The position numbers were made by a program, and so were the translations under genes. A stretch of 6,395 nucleotides of DNA. Origin: Sphingopyxis sp. GTDB taxonomy: Bacteria > Pseudomonadota > Alphaproteobacteria > Sphingomonadales > Sphingomonadaceae. Below are positions 5,578 through 6,395 of this stretch, one piece after another. The notes under the pieces were generated by a model. That model searched no databases, was not told the origin of the DNA, and saw nothing but the letters and a program-made list of their open reading frames with translations. The stretch covers positions 1-6,395 of the forward strand of contig JAHCKJ010000127.1 of assembly GCA_026125835.1 (NCBI GenBank). The letters run 5' to 3'. Numbering within the stretch: position 1 is the stretch's first letter; each line of letters begins with the position of its first letter.

Positions 5578-6231
5578 CGCCTTTGGGCCGCGCTTTTTTG
5601 GCTTGAGGGCCAGTCCGGTCTCGGCCGCCATATCGTCCAGCCATTGGGGCGAACCGACGGGGCGGCCGATGCTTTCGGCCTTGCGCAGCGCGGCATAAGT
5701 AAAGGCTTCGTCGAACGCCTCGTCGAGGAAGGCGGTGAAGTCGCCCACGCGGTCGAGCGCCGGCGCGACGGTGACCACGCCGTCATCTTCCGCGCTGCAC
5801 AGCGCGCGGGTGCTCGACCATTTCCAGTCGGTCGCCCGCTTTACCAGCCGCGCGCGGACGGGGTTGAGCGCGACATAGCGAAAGGCGGCGACCAGATGGG
5901 CTTCGTCCATCGCGACCGAGCTGAACCGCCCTTGCCACAGGTGGCCCGTCGTACGCATCCGCGCGTTGATAAAGCCGGTATAGCGCCGATGAAGATCGCC
6001 GAAGGTCCGCCGCAACCCGTCCGCATCGCTCGGCACTAGGATGATGTGAACATGGTTGGGCATCAAACAATAGGACCAGATCTCGGTCTGCGCCCGCCGC
6101 GCTGCATCGGTCAGCAGATCAAGATAGACCGCATAATCGCCGTCTTCGAAAAAGGTCCGCTCGCGCCGATTGCCGCGCTGGGTCACATGATGCGGAACAC
6201 CGGGCAGAACGAAGCGCGGAAGACGGGCCAT
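5566..6231 (-). CDS. REP-associated tyrosine transposase (RAYT, Y1_Tnp family)
   Basis: A 221-aa single-strand DNA transposase of the HUH Y1 class, which cuts and rejoins DNA through a 5'-phosphotyrosine bond. The N-terminal LPGVPHHVTQRGNRRE is the family hallmark. The HUH motif is MPNHVHIILVP (His60 and His62, which bind the metal), and the catalytic Tyr is probably Tyr119 in FRYVALNPVRARLV. GHLWQGRFSS and DWKWSS are further conserved blocks. The length is typical of RAYTs and longer than most IS200 TnpA proteins, consistent with a C-terminal extension. All key residues and an uninterrupted frame are present, so it may be active. The ATG at 6231 has no strong ribosome binding site. The gene lies wholly inside the element with long inverted repeats and has no accessory TnpB gene. 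Confidence 0.93.
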   Translation of the reverse strand: MARLPRFVLPGVPHHVTQRGNRRERTFFEDGDYAVYLDLLTDAARRAQTEIWSYCLMPNHVHIILVPSDADGLRRTFGDLHRRYTGFINARMRTTGHLWQGRFSSVAMDEAHLVAAFRYVALNPVRARLVKRATDWKWSSTRALCSAEDDGVVTVAPALDRVGDFTAFLDEAFDEAFTYAALRKAESIGRPVGSPQWLDDMAAETGLALKPKKRGPKAMGV

Positions 6232-6242
6232 GTCGCGAGGCT

Positions 6243-6280
6243 ATGGAAGTTTGGGGGTTAAGTAAACTGTCACCGTAATT
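6243..6280 (-). repeat. Right terminal inverted repeat of the RAYT element
   Basis: Partner of 5540-5577. It starts 12 nt upstream of the transposase ATG and so forms the whole leader region of that gene; the promoter must be in this repeat or in flanking DNA. At its outer end GTAATTAC (6275-6282) is a perfect palindrome. Confidence 0.85.
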
Positions 6281-6395
6281 ACGAGCGCATGTTCGGCAAG
6301 CTCAAGCAACAGCGCCGTATCGCCACCCGCTACGACAAGACCACACTCTCGTTCGAGAGCTTCCTCAACCTCGCCGCGACACGCCTATGGCTGAA
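6281..6395 (+). pseudogene. C-terminal fragment of an IS5-family transposase
   Basis: The frame set by 6277 reads ERMFGKLKQQRRIATRYDKT and then LSFESFLNLAATRLWL up to the window edge. This is the end of the DDE domain of IS5-family transposases: the conserved Glu region (IERMFGKLK) followed by the RRIATRYDK box and a final helix. Only about 38 codons are visible. The N-terminal two thirds are not found on the other side of the RAYT element, so the gene is truncated at 6281. It may be one end of a larger IS that continues past the window. Confidence 0.8.

Larger units (their letters stand above)
5540..6280 (-). mobile_element. 741-bp RAYT element with 38-bp terminal inverted repeats
   Basis: The element is bounded by inverted repeats at 5540-5577 and 6243-6280 that match at 36 of 38 positions, the outer 27 perfectly. 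Its only gene is a Y1/HUH transposase on the minus strand that fills almost all the space; its stop codon lies in the left repeat. The outermost four bases are AATT on both sides, so they could be part of the repeats or a 4-bp target duplication; in the second case the element is 5544-6276. Well-known Y1 elements (IS200/IS605) carry subterminal hairpins and lack terminal inverted repeats, so this architecture is worth noting. It interrupts an integrase remnant on the left and abuts an IS5-family transposase remnant on the right. Confidence 0.7.

Overview
The window reads as a GC-rich alphaproteobacterial chromosome, most likely a sphingomonad (Sphingopyxis or Sphingomonas-like; the genus is inference). 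The basis is the fabF-mltG gene order, high-GC codon use, the style of the peroxiredoxin and 2H phosphoesterase proteins, and a palindromic intergenic repeat of a kind I associate from memory with sphingomonads. No species assignment is possible without a search.

Layout. Positions 1-867 hold the 3' two thirds of fabF (beta-ketoacyl-ACP synthase II). A paired palindromic repeat (873-979) fills the gap before mltG (998-1930), a septal/lateral murein endolytic transglycosylase that starts at TTG and seems to carry a lipobox. A kelch-repeat lipoprotein (1968-3107) and an alpha/beta hydrolase with an Asp nucleophile (3112-3864) follow on the same strand, only 4 nt apart, so mltG-kelch-hydrolase looks like one transcription unit. 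A Prx5-type peroxiredoxin (3967-4527) and a 2H phosphoesterase (4601-5095, real start perhaps at an ATT at 4532) form the next pair. An elongator tRNA-Met(CAT) gene (5151-5227) has a clear sigma-70 promoter whose -35 box overlaps the stop codon of the 2H gene.

Downstream of the tRNA the character changes. An AT-rich, repeat-containing stretch (5228-5418) leads into the first 40 or so codons of what looks like a tyrosine integrase, the usual arrangement of a tRNA-integrated genomic island. That gene is broken by a compact 741-bp mobile element (5540-6280): a RAYT/Y1 HUH transposase gene on the minus strand, bounded by 38-bp inverted repeats that match at 36 positions. Beyond the element the sequence is not integrase but the C-terminal end of an IS5-family DDE transposase, which runs off the window. 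The right end is therefore a nested mobile-element scar at a tRNA integration site.

The housekeeping part (fatty-acid elongation, peptidoglycan release, peroxide defence, RNA-end chemistry, tRNA) is ordinary, with a few odd details: the mltG lipobox, the missing canonical start of the 2H gene, and covarying stems in the intergenic repeat. I see no defence system, CRISPR array or clearly new multi-gene system. The most unusual object is the HUH-transposase element with long terminal inverted repeats.
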